From: Gammaproteobacteria bacterium
GTDB taxonomy: Bacteria; Pseudomonadota; Gammaproteobacteria; Steroidobacterales; Steroidobacteraceae
Direction: 5' to 3'
Length of the DNA stretch: 28,208 bases
Assembly: GCA_028293725.1 (NCBI GenBank)
Contig: JAQGOE010000112.1
Coordinates: 1 to 28,208 of the forward strand
Under the pieces are notes generated by a model that was not told where the DNA came from, ran no database searches, and saw only the letters and a list, made by a program, of their open reading frames with translations. A program made the translations under genes and the position numbers. Numbering within the stretch: position 1 is the first letter of the stretch; every line of letters begins with the position of its first letter. This document shows, piece by piece, positions 15,280-23,860 of the stretch.

Positions 15280-15978
15280 ATGCTCGAAGTCCGCCGGAGC
15301 CTGGATCGGGGCTACGCCGATCACGGCTGGTTGAAGTCGTACCATACGTTCTCGTTTGGCGATTATTACGATCCGGTGTTCGAGGACTTCGGGCCACTGC
15401 GCGTCATCAACGAGGACCGCATCAGGCCCGGCAAAGGCTACGACAACCAACCTCACCGCGACGTCGAGATTCTGACTTACGTGCTGGCGGGCGCGCTCGA
15501 GCATAAAGACTCTCTCGGGAACGCCGCGGTCATCCGTCCGGGTGACGTGCAAAGGTTGAGCGCGGGCGCCGGGGTGACCCAAAGCGAGTTCAACCCCTCC
15601 ACTTCGCAGGAGGTCCATCTGCTCCAGATATGGATCAAGCCCAGCACGACCGGCCTCGAGCCCTGCTACGAGCAGAAGCGTTTAACCGCGAGTGACAAAC
15701 GGGGGAGGCTTCGGCTGGTGGCCTCGCTCACCGGCGAGGACGGCTCGGTGCGCATTCAACAGGACGCGCGCGTCTACACCGGCTTTTTCAACGCGTCCGA
15801 GCGCGCGGAGTTCGAAGTCGCGAAAGGAAGGCGCGCATACGCTCATGTTGCGAGCGGGTCGATCGCGGTGAACGAGACGCGCCTCAACGCGGGGGACGGC
15901 GTGAAGATCACCCGACCCGGGCGTTTCGCACTACAGAGCGGCCGCGACGCCGACATCCTGATGTTCGACTTACCCTAG
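15280..15978 (+). CDS. Pirin-family bicupin with substituted metal ligands
   Basis: 232-residue cytoplasmic bicupin of the pirin family, closest in layout to E. coli YhhW/YhaK. It has [20 protein letters not shown], the LRVINED strand, the [24 protein letters not shown] cupin motif, [21 protein letters not shown] and HLLQIWIKP. Some pirins have quercetin 2,3-dioxygenase activity with a metal held by three His and one Glu. Here the positions read Gln57, His59, Gln101 and Glu103 (family form HPHRD and THSE), so two histidines are replaced by glutamine. Metal binding may be weak or absent, and a sensory or protein-binding role is as likely as catalysis. AAGGAG lies 9 bases before the ATG. The stop shares the CTAG at 15975-15978 with the ctaB stop on the other strand. 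Confidence 0.9.
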   Translation: MLEVRRSLDRGYADHGWLKSYHTFSFGDYYDPVFEDFGPLRVINEDRIRPGKGYDNQPHRDVEILTYVLAGALEHKDSLGNAAVIRPGDVQRLSAGAGVTQSEFNPSTSQEVHLLQIWIKPSTTGLEPCYEQKRLTASDKRGRLRLVASLTGEDGSVRIQQDARVYTGFFNASERAEFEVAKGRRAYAHVASGSIAVNETRLNAGDGVKITRPGRFALQSGRDADILMFDLP

Positions 15979-16856
15979 GGCGCGATGCTCTGATTCGTGG
16001 GCAAGTAGTGGTCGGCCAGGAGGGCCGCGAACAGCCACATGAGGTATGTCACCGAGAATTTGAACACCCGCATCGGCAACTCCTCGCGGGCGGTGATCTT
16101 CAGGACGAGGGCGTAATAAAGAAAGATGACGTTCAGCACGAGCGCCACGGACAAATAAAGCAGCCCGCTCATGTGTGTCAGGAATGGCATGAGCGTCACG
16201 ATGAACAGCAGCACGGTGTAGAGCAGTACGTGCAGCCGTGTGTAAGCCAGCCCGTGCGTCACCGGCAGCATTGGAATTCCTGCGCGCGCGTAGTCGTCGC
16301 GCCGTGCGATCGCAAGCGCCCAGAAATGCGGTGGCGTCCAGATGAAGATAATGAGAAACAGCAACAGCGCGTTAGGATCGATGTTGTTGGTTACTGCCGC
16401 CCAGCCGAGCACGGGCGGAGCCGCGCCCGCCGCGCCGCCGATCACGATGTTTTGTGAGGTCGCCCGCTTCAGCCACACGGTATAGATGACGGCGTAGCCG
16501 ATGAGCGATAAGAACGTCAGCCCGGCGGTCAGAAGATTGACGAGAAACGAGAGAATCGCCATGGCCGTTACGCCGAGCACGGCGGCGAAGATGAGTGCGT
16601 TGCGTTCTGTGAGCTGGCCGGTCGGCAGAGGTCTCCCTCGGGTTCGCGTCATCTGCTCGTCGATGCGACGGTCGAGGACGTGGTTGATGGTTGCCGCGCA
16701 CGCCGAAGCCAGCGCGATACCAATATTTCCCCACACGAGGGCATCGAACGGTGGCCAGCCGGGACTCGCCAGCAGCGTCCCGACAATGGCCGTGAACACG
16801 ATGAGCGCGACGACCTTAGGCTTCGTCAATTCCAGATAACGGCGCCAGACACTCAT
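15975..16856 (-). CDS. ctaB: Protohaem IX farnesyltransferase (haem O synthase)
   Basis: UbiA-family membrane prenyltransferase that adds a farnesyl group to haem B to make haem O, the first step to haem A for the aa3 oxidase. It has 293 residues and about nine spans. The prenyl-diphosphate-binding motif is [21 protein letters not shown], followed by the second Asp-rich loop around [15 protein letters not shown]. Start ATG at 16856: it overlaps the ctaA stop as ATGA, and [18 protein letters not shown] matches the family N-terminus, although the frame is open further upstream through ctaA. It is the last gene of the oxidase operon, and its stop abuts the convergent pirin gene. Confidence 0.95.
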   Translation of the reverse strand: MSVWRRYLELTKPKVVALIVFTAIVGTLLASPGWPPFDALVWGNIGIALASACAATINHVLDRRIDEQMTRTRGRPLPTGQLTERNALIFAAVLGVTAMAILSFLVNLLTAGLTFLSLIGYAVIYTVWLKRATSQNIVIGGAAGAAPPVLGWAAVTNNIDPNALLLFLIIFIWTPPHFWALAIARRDDYARAGIPMLPVTHGLAYTRLHVLLYTVLLFIVTLMPFLTHMSGLLYLSVALVLNVIFLYYALVLKITAREELPMRVFKFSVTYLMWLFAALLADHYLPTNQSIAP

Positions 16857-17896
16857 CGCACGCTTACTCGACGCACCAGGGTCAGCGTTGCCATCAGAAG
16901 AAGTGCGGCGCCCGCGGTGTGAGCCGTCGTTAGCCGTAACGGGAAGGTATGCAGCACCATCGAGATGCCAATGGTGAGCTGCAGCGCAAGCGCTCCGAGC
17001 ACGGCGTACGCTGCTGGTAGTGCTGCAGGCAATGACTTCTGGAAGACGACGAACACAGATACGAAGCCCAGCGCGCCCGTGGCCACGATGGCTCCGAGCC
17101 GGTGCGTGAGGTGGATCGCGACCCGCGCGGGATTGTCGAGCACGCCACCTTCGTAGTTGATTCCCAGTCCACGCCACAGAACGAAGGCATTCCGGTAGTC
17201 GGTGTGGGGCCACCAGGCGTTCTGACACCTCGGGAAATCCGGGCAGGCAACGGCGGCGTAGTTACTGCTCGTCCAACCCCCGAGCGCGATCTGCACTGCC
17301 AGTGCAACGAGGCCGAGAAGAGCGAGTTGGTGCGCGAGCCGCATGGTCGCCGCCGTGGTTGCGGCGACACCGCCGCGTCCGCCGGGGCCCGCCATCGCCA
17401 TGCCGCCCCATGACTGACCCGGCAGGGAGAGCCACAGCCACCACAACAACGCGAGCGTCGTCATTCCGAAAATCAAATGGAGCGTGACGATCAGGGGCTT
17501 CAGCTGCCAGGTGACGGTGAGCATGCCGAGCACCGCTTGGACCAACACTGTCGCGAGCAGTACGACGGCATAGGGGGCGCTGAGCAATTTCCGCTTACGG
17601 TGGGTGATCGCCAGCGCCGTGATGAGGACGATAATGAGTCCGAGAGTGCCGGCCGCATAGCGATGGATCATCTCCTTCCACGCTTTGCCGGCATCCAGCG
17701 GCGTGTTCGGGAAGGCGGCCTGAGCGGCGGCGTTGTGCTCGGCGCCCAGCGGCGTGATGTGCCCGTAACACCCTGGCCAGTCCGGACAGCCGAGCCCAGC
17801 CGCGTTCAGGCGCACGTAGGCGCCCAGTACAACGACGACGAAGCAAAGCAGCACGCCTGCAAGCGCGAGGCGACGGATCCAGCGGGCAACCGGCAT
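16853..17896 (-). CDS. ctaA: Haem A synthase (COX15/CtaA)
   Basis: Eight-span membrane enzyme that oxidises the haem O methyl group to a formyl group. It is 347 residues long and has the internal twofold symmetry of the family. The first half contains CPDWPGC, MIHRY and LHLIFG; the second half contains CPDFPRC, HLTHRLG and TAHTAG. These give the four histidines for haem binding and a cysteine pair in each half. A Gly-rich loop (residues about 162-178) links the halves. Its stop overlaps the ctaB start (ATGA), and its ATG lies 27 bases after the Sco-like stop. The ribosome-binding site is weak. Confidence 0.95.
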   Translation of the reverse strand: MPVARWIRRLALAGVLLCFVVVVLGAYVRLNAAGLGCPDWPGCYGHITPLGAEHNAAAQAAFPNTPLDAGKAWKEMIHRYAAGTLGLIIVLITALAITHRKRKLLSAPYAVVLLATVLVQAVLGMLTVTWQLKPLIVTLHLIFGMTTLALLWWLWLSLPGQSWGGMAMAGPGGRGGVAATTAATMRLAHQLALLGLVALAVQIALGGWTSSNYAAVACPDFPRCQNAWWPHTDYRNAFVLWRGLGINYEGGVLDNPARVAIHLTHRLGAIVATGALGFVSVFVVFQKSLPAALPAAYAVLGALALQLTIGISMVLHTFPLRLTTAHTAGAALLLMATLTLVRRVSVR

Positions 17897-17923
17897 TGTG
17901 GGGTGGGCTCTCTTCTGGGGGAC

Positions 17924-18565
17924 TCAGCCGATATGGGACAGGCGAAGCAGCTTTTGCAGATCCTCGAGCAGCCCCTTCGGATTTTGCCGCGCATCGTAAC
18001 TCATCATCAGGTTCCCGAGCGGATCGACGATGAACAGCGAATAAGGGCGGCCATCCGGCGGGAATTCGTGCAGTAGACGCGTTCCGTCAGCGCCCGTCGC
18101 GTCGGCGACGATGAGCCCCGCGTGCTCGTGCTGAAGGAACTCCCGCGCGCAACAGTCCCCGGTGACCAGGAAGACCCGATCGAGCCGGGACATCTCATTA
18201 TTCAGCGACAGCCGCGTCTGGCGCATGACGTAGAGCGCCTGCCGGCAGGGCTCATCGCAATTTCCTGCGCCGATGTAGACGATCGACCACTTGTCCCGCA
18301 GTAGTTTCGGCGCTTCGGCTTCGGGGGCCGGCGGCGGCGCATTCGCATCCGCGTCCGGCGCGGACAGCGCAACGTGTTTCAGCTTTACCGTGGGCAACGG
18401 CCGGACCGGGCTGATGAGGGTGCCGTGATTGACCCGCTTCACCGGGCGCCAATCTGTGGCGTAGTACATGTAGAACGCGAGCATCAGCGGCACGAGAAAT
18501 AGCGCGGCCAGCATTCCCAGCATGCGTAGGTTGCGGGCGCGCAGGTCATCCGGAGTGGTGCTCAT
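17924..18565 (-). CDS. Sco/thioredoxin-like membrane-anchored protein, probable oxidase assembly factor
   Basis: 213 residues: a cytoplasmic N-terminus, one membrane span (residues about 13-35, LRMLGMLAALFLVPLMLAFY), a Pro/Ala-rich linker (about 68-86) and a thioredoxin-like periplasmic domain. The domain carries CDEPC (103-107), a CxxxC as in Sco copper chaperones. Where Sco proteins have the third copper ligand (the His before a hydrophobic strand ending in DPxG), this protein has Tyr175 in GRPYSLFIVDPLGN. A CC pair at 138-139 is an extra. It occupies the position of PA0111 in the Pseudomonas cluster as I recall it, between SURF1 and ctaA. A role in delivering copper to, or reducing thiols of, the Cu_A site is inferred. 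It starts 4 bases after the SURF1 stop. Confidence 0.75.
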   Translation of the reverse strand: MSTTPDDLRARNLRMLGMLAALFLVPLMLAFYMYYATDWRPVKRVNHGTLISPVRPLPTVKLKHVALSAPDADANAPPPAPEAEAPKLLRDKWSIVYIGAGNCDEPCRQALYVMRQTRLSLNNEMSRLDRVFLVTGDCCAREFLQHEHAGLIVADATGADGTRLLHEFPPDGRPYSLFIVDPLGNLMMSYDARQNPKGLLEDLQKLLRLSHIG

Positions 18566-18569
18566 GGGT

Positions 18570-19289
18570 TCAGACCTTGGTGCGGCTGACGACCGCCCAG
18601 AAAATGAGGGTCACGACGGCAAACGCCCACCACTGAATGGCATAGGCCCAATGTCGTATCGGTTGCATTCCGGGTGGGTGCCAGTCGCGGACGTAACCGT
18701 CCGGCTCGCTCGCGTCCAACAAGACGATGCGCGGCTCCAGCGGGCGCGCCAATGCCGCGCTTAGTTCATTCATTGTCGGGTAGCTCGTCACTTTCGGCCA
18801 TCCACCTTCCAGCGTCGGTGCTGCGCGGCCGAGCGCGAGGCCCGCAACGGGTAAGTCATCCGCGCGACCAGTCACCTTTACCGAGCCATGGCTCATGAGA
18901 GCCACATCGGGGAGTTTGTCCCTCGACCCGCTGAAAGGCACCCAACCGCGATCGACCAATGCAATACGCCCGCCCGGACGATCCAGAGGCGTCAGCACTT
19001 CATAACCTGGTCGGCCGTCGTGACTGCGGTTATCCAGGAGAAACTGATGCTCCGCCTCGAACTGTCCGACGACGGTCACCCGCTGGAATCTCGGTACCGC
19101 ATCGATGCCGCGAGCATCGAGCGCGACCGCCTCATCGGCGCCGCGGGAGAATTCGGTCCATTGCGCCTGGCGGACGTTTCCGCGGCCCCATTGCCAAAAC
19201 CCGAGCCGTATGAACACAGCGCATAACAGCACCGCGCCGACAGTCAGCGGCCACGAGGGAGAGAAACGTCTCCTGCGGGAATTGCTCAA
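18570..19289 (-). CDS. SURF1-family cytochrome oxidase assembly protein
   Basis: Two-span inner-membrane protein (about 239 residues) that helps insert haem a into subunit I. It has the SURF1 layout: an N-terminal span (WPLTVGAVLLCAVFIRLGFWQWGR), the GQFEAEHQFLLDNRSHDGRPGYEVLTPL and VDRGWVPF motifs of the periplasmic domain, and a C-terminal span after RHWAYAIQWWAFAVVTLIFW. The frame is open to 19397, but that would run into the divergent DUF2909 gene. The TTG at 19289 (SNSRRRRFSPSWPL) is the most reasonable start, although no strong ribosome-binding site is visible. It heads the downstream block SURF1-Sco-like-ctaA-ctaB. Confidence 0.9.
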   Translation of the reverse strand: MSNSRRRRFSPSWPLTVGAVLLCAVFIRLGFWQWGRGNVRQAQWTEFSRGADEAVALDARGIDAVPRFQRVTVVGQFEAEHQFLLDNRSHDGRPGYEVLTPLDRPGGRIALVDRGWVPFSGSRDKLPDVALMSHGSVKVTGRADDLPVAGLALGRAAPTLEGGWPKVTSYPTMNELSAALARPLEPRIVLLDASEPDGYVRDWHPPGMQPIRHWAYAIQWWAFAVVTLIFWAVVSRTKV

Positions 19290-19319
19290 TGCGCCGCAGC
19301 CTATACACTGGGCGGCAAG

Positions 19320-19556
19320 ATGGAATCCTTGCTCCGGCTGCTTGTCATTGGCCTGCTCATCGCAATTTTCGTGAGCTTGGGCTCCGCACTGCGCCACCTC
19401 TCACGTGGCGGTAGCGAGGAGGACTCGCGCAAAATGGCGCGCGCGCTGACGATCCGAATTTCTCTGTCGCTGGCGCTGTTCGCGCTGCTCGTCATCGCAT
19501 GGTACATGGGGCTGGTCTCGCCCCATGGCCTGCAATCGACCGGTCCCGTTCGCTGA
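19320..19556 (+). CDS. DUF2909 twin-transmembrane protein
   Basis: 78-residue protein with two hydrophobic helices (about residues 4-21, LLRLLVIGLLIAIFVSLG, and 46-66, RISLSLALFALLVIAWYMG) joined by a polar loop with RGGSEEDSRKMARALTIR. It matches the small membrane family found next to SURF1 and coxC in gammaproteobacterial oxidase clusters, such as PA0109. It is the only plus-strand gene inside the oxidase locus, starting 30 bases from the divergent SURF1 start. A TATACA at 19302-19307 lies just 12 bases before the ATG, so the message may be almost leaderless. Function unknown; a role in oxidase assembly is inferred from context. Confidence 0.83.
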   Translation: MESLLRLLVIGLLIAIFVSLGSALRHLSRGGSEEDSRKMARALTIRISLSLALFALLVIAWYMGLVSPHGLQSTGPVR

Positions 19557-19578
19557 CGCTCGCCGACTCGTCCCGGCC

Positions 19579-19596
19579 CTGGCTCATCAGAGCCAG
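19579..19596. terminator. Hairpin CTGGCTC-ATCA-GAGCCAG at the end of DUF2909 and coxC
   Basis: A perfect 7-base stem with a 4-base loop sits 22 bases after the DUF2909 stop and covers the coxC stop codon on the other strand. It is placed to end the plus-strand DUF2909 transcript and possibly the minus-strand oxidase transcript. No T-run is seen. Confidence 0.45.
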
Positions 19597-20474
19597 TAGA
19601 CGAAGATGTAGAGACCGAGCCACACCACGTCGACGAAGTGCCAGTACCAGGCGACCGCCTCGAACGCGAAGTGCTTTCGGGGTGTGAAGTGTCCACGGAG
19701 TACGCGCAGCCAGATGACCAGCAGCATGATCGCGCCGACCGTCACGTGCAGACCGTGAAAGCCGGTGAGCATGAAGAACGTCGAGCCGTAGATGCCGGTT
19801 GACAGCTTCAGGCCGAGATCTTTGTAGGCCTCGCCGTACTCGTGGGCCTGCAGCCCGACGAAGGTAAATCCCAACAGGAACGTCAGCGCCAGGAACACGG
19901 TCAGCGTGCCGCGCTTACCCGCGCGCAAAGCGTGGTGCGCGATCGTGATGGTGACGCCGCTCGTGAGCAGGATCGCCGTGTTGATCAGGGGGAGACCGAT
20001 CGCTCCGATCGTCTCGAAGGTGGAGTCGGCGTGGCCGCCCACATGCGCCGGGCCGTTGGTGGGCCATGCCCCTTCGTAGTGTGGCCACAGCAGGAAGTTG
20101 GTGAATACCTTCACTCCCTGCCCGGCGAGCCACGGCACTGACAGTGTGCGCGCATAGAACAACGCGCCGAAGAAGGCGGCGAAGAACATCACCTCGGAGA
20201 AGATGAACCACATCATTCCCATGCGGAACGAGCGGTCCACCTGGTCATTGAAGATGCCCTGCTCGCTTTCGCCGATGACAGTGGCGAACCAGCCGAAGAA
20301 CATGTAAGCGATCAGGATTCCGCCCGGCAGGAAGGCCCAGCCGCCCGCCCAGTCGTTAAAGAACGAGACCGCGCCGAGCATGATGGCGAACAGGGCCACG
20401 GACCCACGGATCGGCCACGGGCTGCCGTGTGGTACGTAGTAGTGACTGGTGTCGGGGGCGTGTGCGTTTGCCAT
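19587..20474 (-). CDS. ctaE: Cytochrome c oxidase subunit III
   Basis: Seven-span subunit III of the aa3-type haem-copper oxidase (295 residues). The N-terminus HYYVPHGSPWPIRGSVAL, the GMMWFIFSEVMFFAAFFGALFYAR block with its conserved Glu, LQAHEYGEAYKDLGL, YGSTFFMLTGFHGLHVTVGAIML and the ending AVAWYWHFVDVVWLGLYIFVYWL are all diagnostic. An insert (WPHYEGAWPTNGPAHVGG) in the loop after the third hydrophobic block is typical of proteobacterial forms. It stabilises subunit I and supports proton uptake. The ATG lies 40 bases after the ctaG stop. Confidence 0.97.
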   Translation of the reverse strand: MANAHAPDTSHYYVPHGSPWPIRGSVALFAIMLGAVSFFNDWAGGWAFLPGGILIAYMFFGWFATVIGESEQGIFNDQVDRSFRMGMMWFIFSEVMFFAAFFGALFYARTLSVPWLAGQGVKVFTNFLLWPHYEGAWPTNGPAHVGGHADSTFETIGAIGLPLINTAILLTSGVTITIAHHALRAGKRGTLTVFLALTFLLGFTFVGLQAHEYGEAYKDLGLKLSTGIYGSTFFMLTGFHGLHVTVGAIMLLVIWLRVLRGHFTPRKHFAFEAVAWYWHFVDVVWLGLYIFVYWL

Positions 20475-20514
20475 TGTCTTTAGTCTTTCCCAGGAAATTA
20501 CGGGTGTGGCGTGC

Positions 20515-21069
20515 TCAACGCGCCGCTGTCGTCACCCGCGACGATTCATCGTAAATAGTGTAGTTGAGAGTAATCCGGTCGATATGCCGCGGCAGCGCCG
20601 GATCTACGAAGAAGCGCACCGGCATGTGGCGCTCCTCATTGAGCGCGAAGTGCTGCGGCGAGAAACAGAAACATTCGGTCTTGTGAAAGTAAGCCGATGT
20701 TTGCGACGGGGCGATGTCGGGCACCGCGTTCGCCGTGCTGGCGTGCCCCGTCATATTGTGCGCGAAGAAGTCGGCGGAGTAGAGCTGGCCGGGATGCACT
20801 TCGATCGTGCGCTTCACCGGGTGGAAGTCCCAACTGCCCGCGCTCGCGATGCTCGTCATGAACTCGATCGTGACGGTGCGGCTCGGGTCCGGATGCTCAG
20901 AAGCCTCGAGCTTCGCCTTCTCGAGCAACTTGCCCGCATCACCGTAGCCGGTCACCGAGCACAACACCCGGTAGAGCGGCACGAGCGCGAAACCAAACCC
21001 GAAGGCGCCGACGGCAATCGCCACCAGCTTCCAGGTCATGGTCAGGTTTGCGCGCTTCAGATCGCTCAC
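20515..21069 (-). CDS. ctaG: Cytochrome c oxidase copper-assembly protein CtaG (Cox11)
   Basis: Membrane-anchored copper chaperone that builds the Cu_B centre of subunit I. It has 184 residues: a single N-terminal span ([19 protein letters not shown]), then an immunoglobulin-like periplasmic domain. The copper motif CFCF is at Cys133/Cys135 in [10 protein letters not shown], and a further Cys is at the end of the span ([11 protein letters not shown]). It starts at the GTG at 21069, which overlaps the stop of the upstream small gene as GTGA. Confidence 0.95.
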   Translation of the reverse strand: MSDLKRANLTMTWKLVAIAVGAFGFGFALVPLYRVLCSVTGYGDAGKLLEKAKLEASEHPDPSRTVTIEFMTSIASAGSWDFHPVKRTIEVHPGQLYSADFFAHNMTGHASTANAVPDIAPSQTSAYFHKTECFCFSPQHFALNEERHMPVRFFVDPALPRHIDRITLNYTIYDESSRVTTAAR

Positions 21070-21206
21070 TTCGAGCCCTTCACCACGATCAGAACCATGA
21101 AGCCAACGTAGAAAAACAGCGCGATGAGTCCGAACACGATGGCCGTGCGACGGACTCCTCGCTTGCGCTTCTCTGCATCGAGATCCTCAGCCAACGCTGT
21201 ACTCAT
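21066..21206 (-). CDS. Small membrane protein between coxA and ctaG (cytochrome oxidase small assembly protein)
   Basis: 46-residue protein: a charged N-terminus ([20 protein letters not shown]), then one hydrophobic helix ([22 protein letters not shown]) and a KGSK tail. It is the kind of tiny single-span protein often annotated as an oxidase small assembly protein at this spot. Its ATG overlaps the coxA stop by one base (TGATG), and its stop overlaps the ctaG GTG (GTGA), so it is translated only as part of the operon. The overlaps and the clean membrane segment support it as a real gene despite its size. Confidence 0.82.
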   Translation of the reverse strand: MSTALAEDLDAEKRKRGVRRTAIVFGLIALFFYVGFMVLIVVKGSK

Positions 21207-22816
21207 CAATGAAACGCGCCGCGCGCGATCACTGCATCCGACGGAGGCTCCTGCCAGGAGTGGTACGGCGCCGGCGACGGCAGCTCCCACTCCAGACCAT
21301 GCGCGCCTTCCCAGACCCTGTTGCTCTTGACCGGCTCGCCGTGCTTGACGCACTGCCAGATGAGGTACGGGAAGAGCAGCTGCGACAGACCGAAGCCGAA
21401 ACCGCCGATGGAGGACACCATGTTCCAGTCCGTGAACTGCACAGCGTAGTCCGGAATACGTCGCGGCATGCCGGCCAGTCCGAGGAAGTGCTGCGGGAAG
21501 AACAGGACGTTCACGAAGATCGTCGAGAGCCAGAAGTGCCACTTGGCGAGCGTCATGTTGTACATGTTGCCGACCCACTTCGGCAGCCAGTAGTAGACAC
21601 CGGCCATGATGCCGAAGATGGCGCCGGGCACGAGCACGTAGTGGAAGTGCGCGACCACGAAGTAGGTGTCCTGGTACTGGTAGTCGGCCGGGACGATCGC
21701 GAGCATGAGGCCCGAGAAGCCGCCGATCGAGAACAGGAACAGAAACGCCAGCGCGAACAACATCGGCGGCTCGAACGTGAGCGAGCCCTTGAACATGGTG
21801 GTGGTCCAGTTGAACACCTTCACGCCGGTCGGGATGGCGATGAGCATGGTCGACAACATGAAGAACAGCTGGGCGGCCAGCGGCATGCCGACAGTGAACA
21901 TGTGGTGCGCCCAGACGATGAAGGACAGGAACGCGATCGAAGCCGTCGCGTACACCATCGCTTCGTAGCCGAACAGCGGCTTACGCGAGAACGTGGGGAT
22001 GATCTCCGAGACGATGCCGAAGGCCGGCAGAATGAGGATGTACACCTCGGGATGCCCGAAGAACCAGAAGATGTGCTGGAACATCACCGGGTCTCCGCCG
22101 CCGGCAGCGGTGAAGAACGTCGTGCCGAAGAAGTGGTCCGTGAGCAGCATCGTTACCGCGCCGGCGAGCACCGGCATCACCGCGATGAGCAGGTAGGCGG
22201 TGATCAACCACGTCCATACAAACAGCGGCATGCGCAGCAGGCTCATTCCAGGAGCGCGCAGGTTCAGGATCGTGACGACGACGTTGATGGCGCCGAGGAT
22301 CGAGGAGACGCCCATCAAGTGGATCGAGAAAATCAACATCGGGAACGACGCGCCATTCTGCAGGACCAGCGGCGGATACATCGTCCAGCCGCCCGCCGGT
22401 GCGCCACCCGGGACGAACAGCGAGGACAGCAGCAAGGTGAAGGCGAACGGCAGGATCCAGAAGCTGAAATTATTCAGCCGCGGCAGCGCCATGTCGGGCG
22501 CGCCCACCTGCAAGGGCACCATCCAGTTCGCGAGTCCCGTCCACGCCGGCATGACCGCGCCGAAGATCATCATCAGCGCGTGCATGGTGGTCATGGAGTT
22601 GAAGAACTGCGGGTCGACGAACTGCAGGCCGGGCTTGAACAGCTCGAGGCGGATGACCATGGCCATCGCGCCGCCGATGAAAAACATGATGCAGGCGAAG
22701 ACGAGGTACATCGTGCCGATGTCCTTGTGGTTCGTCGCGTAGACCCAGCGGCGCCAGCCATGCGGCTTATGGTCGTGATCGTCGTGCTCGGCGGCGTGTG
22801 CGTGCTGCTCGGCCAT
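21206..22816 (-). CDS. ctaD: Cytochrome c oxidase subunit I (aa3 type)
   Basis: Catalytic 12-span subunit holding haem a, haem a3 and Cu_B (536 residues). The A1-family signature GHPEVYILILPAFG is present, with the Glu of the D channel and the Tyr that cross-links to a Cu_B His. APDMALPRLNN carries the D-channel Asp and IPTGVKVFNW carries the K-channel Lys. Cu_B and haem ligands are in WAHHMF and VVAHFHYVLVPGAIFG, and the low-spin haem His is in MTTMHALMMIF. The N-terminus (MAEQHAHAAEHDDHDHKPHGW) is rich in histidine and aspartate. Its stop overlaps the next start (TGATG), and 72 bases separate it from the coxB stop. Confidence 0.98.
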   Translation of the reverse strand: MAEQHAHAAEHDDHDHKPHGWRRWVYATNHKDIGTMYLVFACIMFFIGGAMAMVIRLELFKPGLQFVDPQFFNSMTTMHALMMIFGAVMPAWTGLANWMVPLQVGAPDMALPRLNNFSFWILPFAFTLLLSSLFVPGGAPAGGWTMYPPLVLQNGASFPMLIFSIHLMGVSSILGAINVVVTILNLRAPGMSLLRMPLFVWTWLITAYLLIAVMPVLAGAVTMLLTDHFFGTTFFTAAGGGDPVMFQHIFWFFGHPEVYILILPAFGIVSEIIPTFSRKPLFGYEAMVYATASIAFLSFIVWAHHMFTVGMPLAAQLFFMLSTMLIAIPTGVKVFNWTTTMFKGSLTFEPPMLFALAFLFLFSIGGFSGLMLAIVPADYQYQDTYFVVAHFHYVLVPGAIFGIMAGVYYWLPKWVGNMYNMTLAKWHFWLSTIFVNVLFFPQHFLGLAGMPRRIPDYAVQFTDWNMVSSIGGFGFGLSQLLFPYLIWQCVKHGEPVKSNRVWEGAHGLEWELPSPAPYHSWQEPPSDAVIARGAFH

Positions 22817-22888
22817 GGTCGTGTTCTCTCAGGTGCGAAAAATGTTCAGAAACTGGATGCTGGAAGGATTCTGCGCCGTGACCGGAGT

Positions 22889-23803
22889 TCAGCCCGTCGT
22901 GGCGGCTTGCATTGGAGCGGCGGTCGCTGTCGGGGTCGCGGCCGGCTCGGCAGCGGCGGGTGCCGACGCCTGCTTCTGCTCAGCTGCCTTGTCCTTCAGC
23001 CAGGCCTGGAAGTCTTCCTTGGAGCGGACATCGACGACGATCGGCATGAAGCCGTGGTCGCGGCCGCAAAGCTCCGCGCACTGGCCACGGTAGAGGCCGG
23101 GTTTGTCGGTATCGACCTTGAACCACGCCTCATTCACGAAGCCGGGGATGGCGTCTTTCTTGACGCCGAAGGCGGGTACCCACCACGAGTGAATGACGTC
23201 GGCGCCGGTGATGAGCAGGCGGACCTTGCTGCCGACCGGGACGACGAGCGGCCTGTCGACGTTGAGGAGGTAATGATCGACGGTGTTCACGTCGATGCCC
23301 GACATGAGCTCGCGGGCGGCGTCGCTCTTGCGGTCGAGGCGCGAGAAGTACGCCACACCGCTATCGAGGTAATCGTATTGCCAGCCCCACTGGAAGCCGG
23401 TGACCTTGATGCTGAGATCGGTCTTGGTGGTGTCCTCGATCTTCACGAGCGTCTTGGCGGCGGGGATCGCCATGAAGACCAGGATCGCGACCGGCACCGC
23501 CGTCCAGATGAGCTCCACCGTCGTGTTGTGCACGAGAGTCACATCGGCTACCGCGCCCTTCGATTTCCGATACGTGACGATCGAGAAGATCATCGCTCCG
23601 AAGACGATGGCCGCGATGATCACGCAGATCCAGAAGATCTCCATGTGCAGCGCGTAGATGTTGCGGCTGATCTCCGTGACACCCGGAGTCATGTTGAGCA
23701 GACCCCAACCGGAGTCGGCCCGGGCGGGCAGTGTGCATGCCAGGGAGACGGCGAATGCGGCGGCGAGCTTGGCGAGTTGTGCGATTTTTGCGCGAATCAT
23801 CAT
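22889..23803 (-). CDS. ctaC: Cytochrome c oxidase subunit II
   Basis: Cu_A-bearing electron-entry subunit (304 residues from the ATG at 23803, preceded by TAAGG; the frame is open ten codons further). It has a signal peptide ending near LPARA, two membrane spans (about residues 45-76 and 94-118) and a periplasmic cupredoxin domain. The Cu_A ligands His205, Cys242, Cys246, His250 and Met253 lie in DVIHSWWVP and QCAELCGRDHGFM. The aromatic patch FQWGWQYDY passes electrons from cytochrome c. A low-complexity Ala/Pro/Thr tail follows the domain, with no fused haem c domain. First structural gene of the oxidase, after DUF2244. Confidence 0.97.
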   Translation of the reverse strand: MMIRAKIAQLAKLAAAFAVSLACTLPARADSGWGLLNMTPGVTEISRNIYALHMEIFWICVIIAAIVFGAMIFSIVTYRKSKGAVADVTLVHNTTVELIWTAVPVAILVFMAIPAAKTLVKIEDTTKTDLSIKVTGFQWGWQYDYLDSGVAYFSRLDRKSDAARELMSGIDVNTVDHYLLNVDRPLVVPVGSKVRLLITGADVIHSWWVPAFGVKKDAIPGFVNEAWFKVDTDKPGLYRGQCAELCGRDHGFMPIVVDVRSKEDFQAWLKDKAAEQKQASAPAAAEPAATPTATAAPMQAATTG

Positions 23804-23823
23804 TACGTGCCTTACAGCGCGCG

Positions 23824-23838
23824 CCCGGACCATCCGGG
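23824..23838. repeat. Small hairpin CCCGGA-CCA-TCCGGG upstream of coxB
   Basis: Perfect 6-base arms around a 3-base loop in the 76-base gap between the DUF2244 and coxB genes, ending 20 bases before the coxB start on the minus strand. It could affect mRNA processing or translation, or be chance in GC-rich DNA. Confidence 0.35.
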
Positions 23839-23860
23839 AGCGGCGCGATTTCTTCGAAAG

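Noticed and set aside
16857..17228. 124-codon N-terminal extension of ctaB
   Set aside because: It runs through ctaA in another frame and has no homology. [14 protein letters not shown] at 16856 is the family N-terminus and overlaps the ctaA stop as ATGA.
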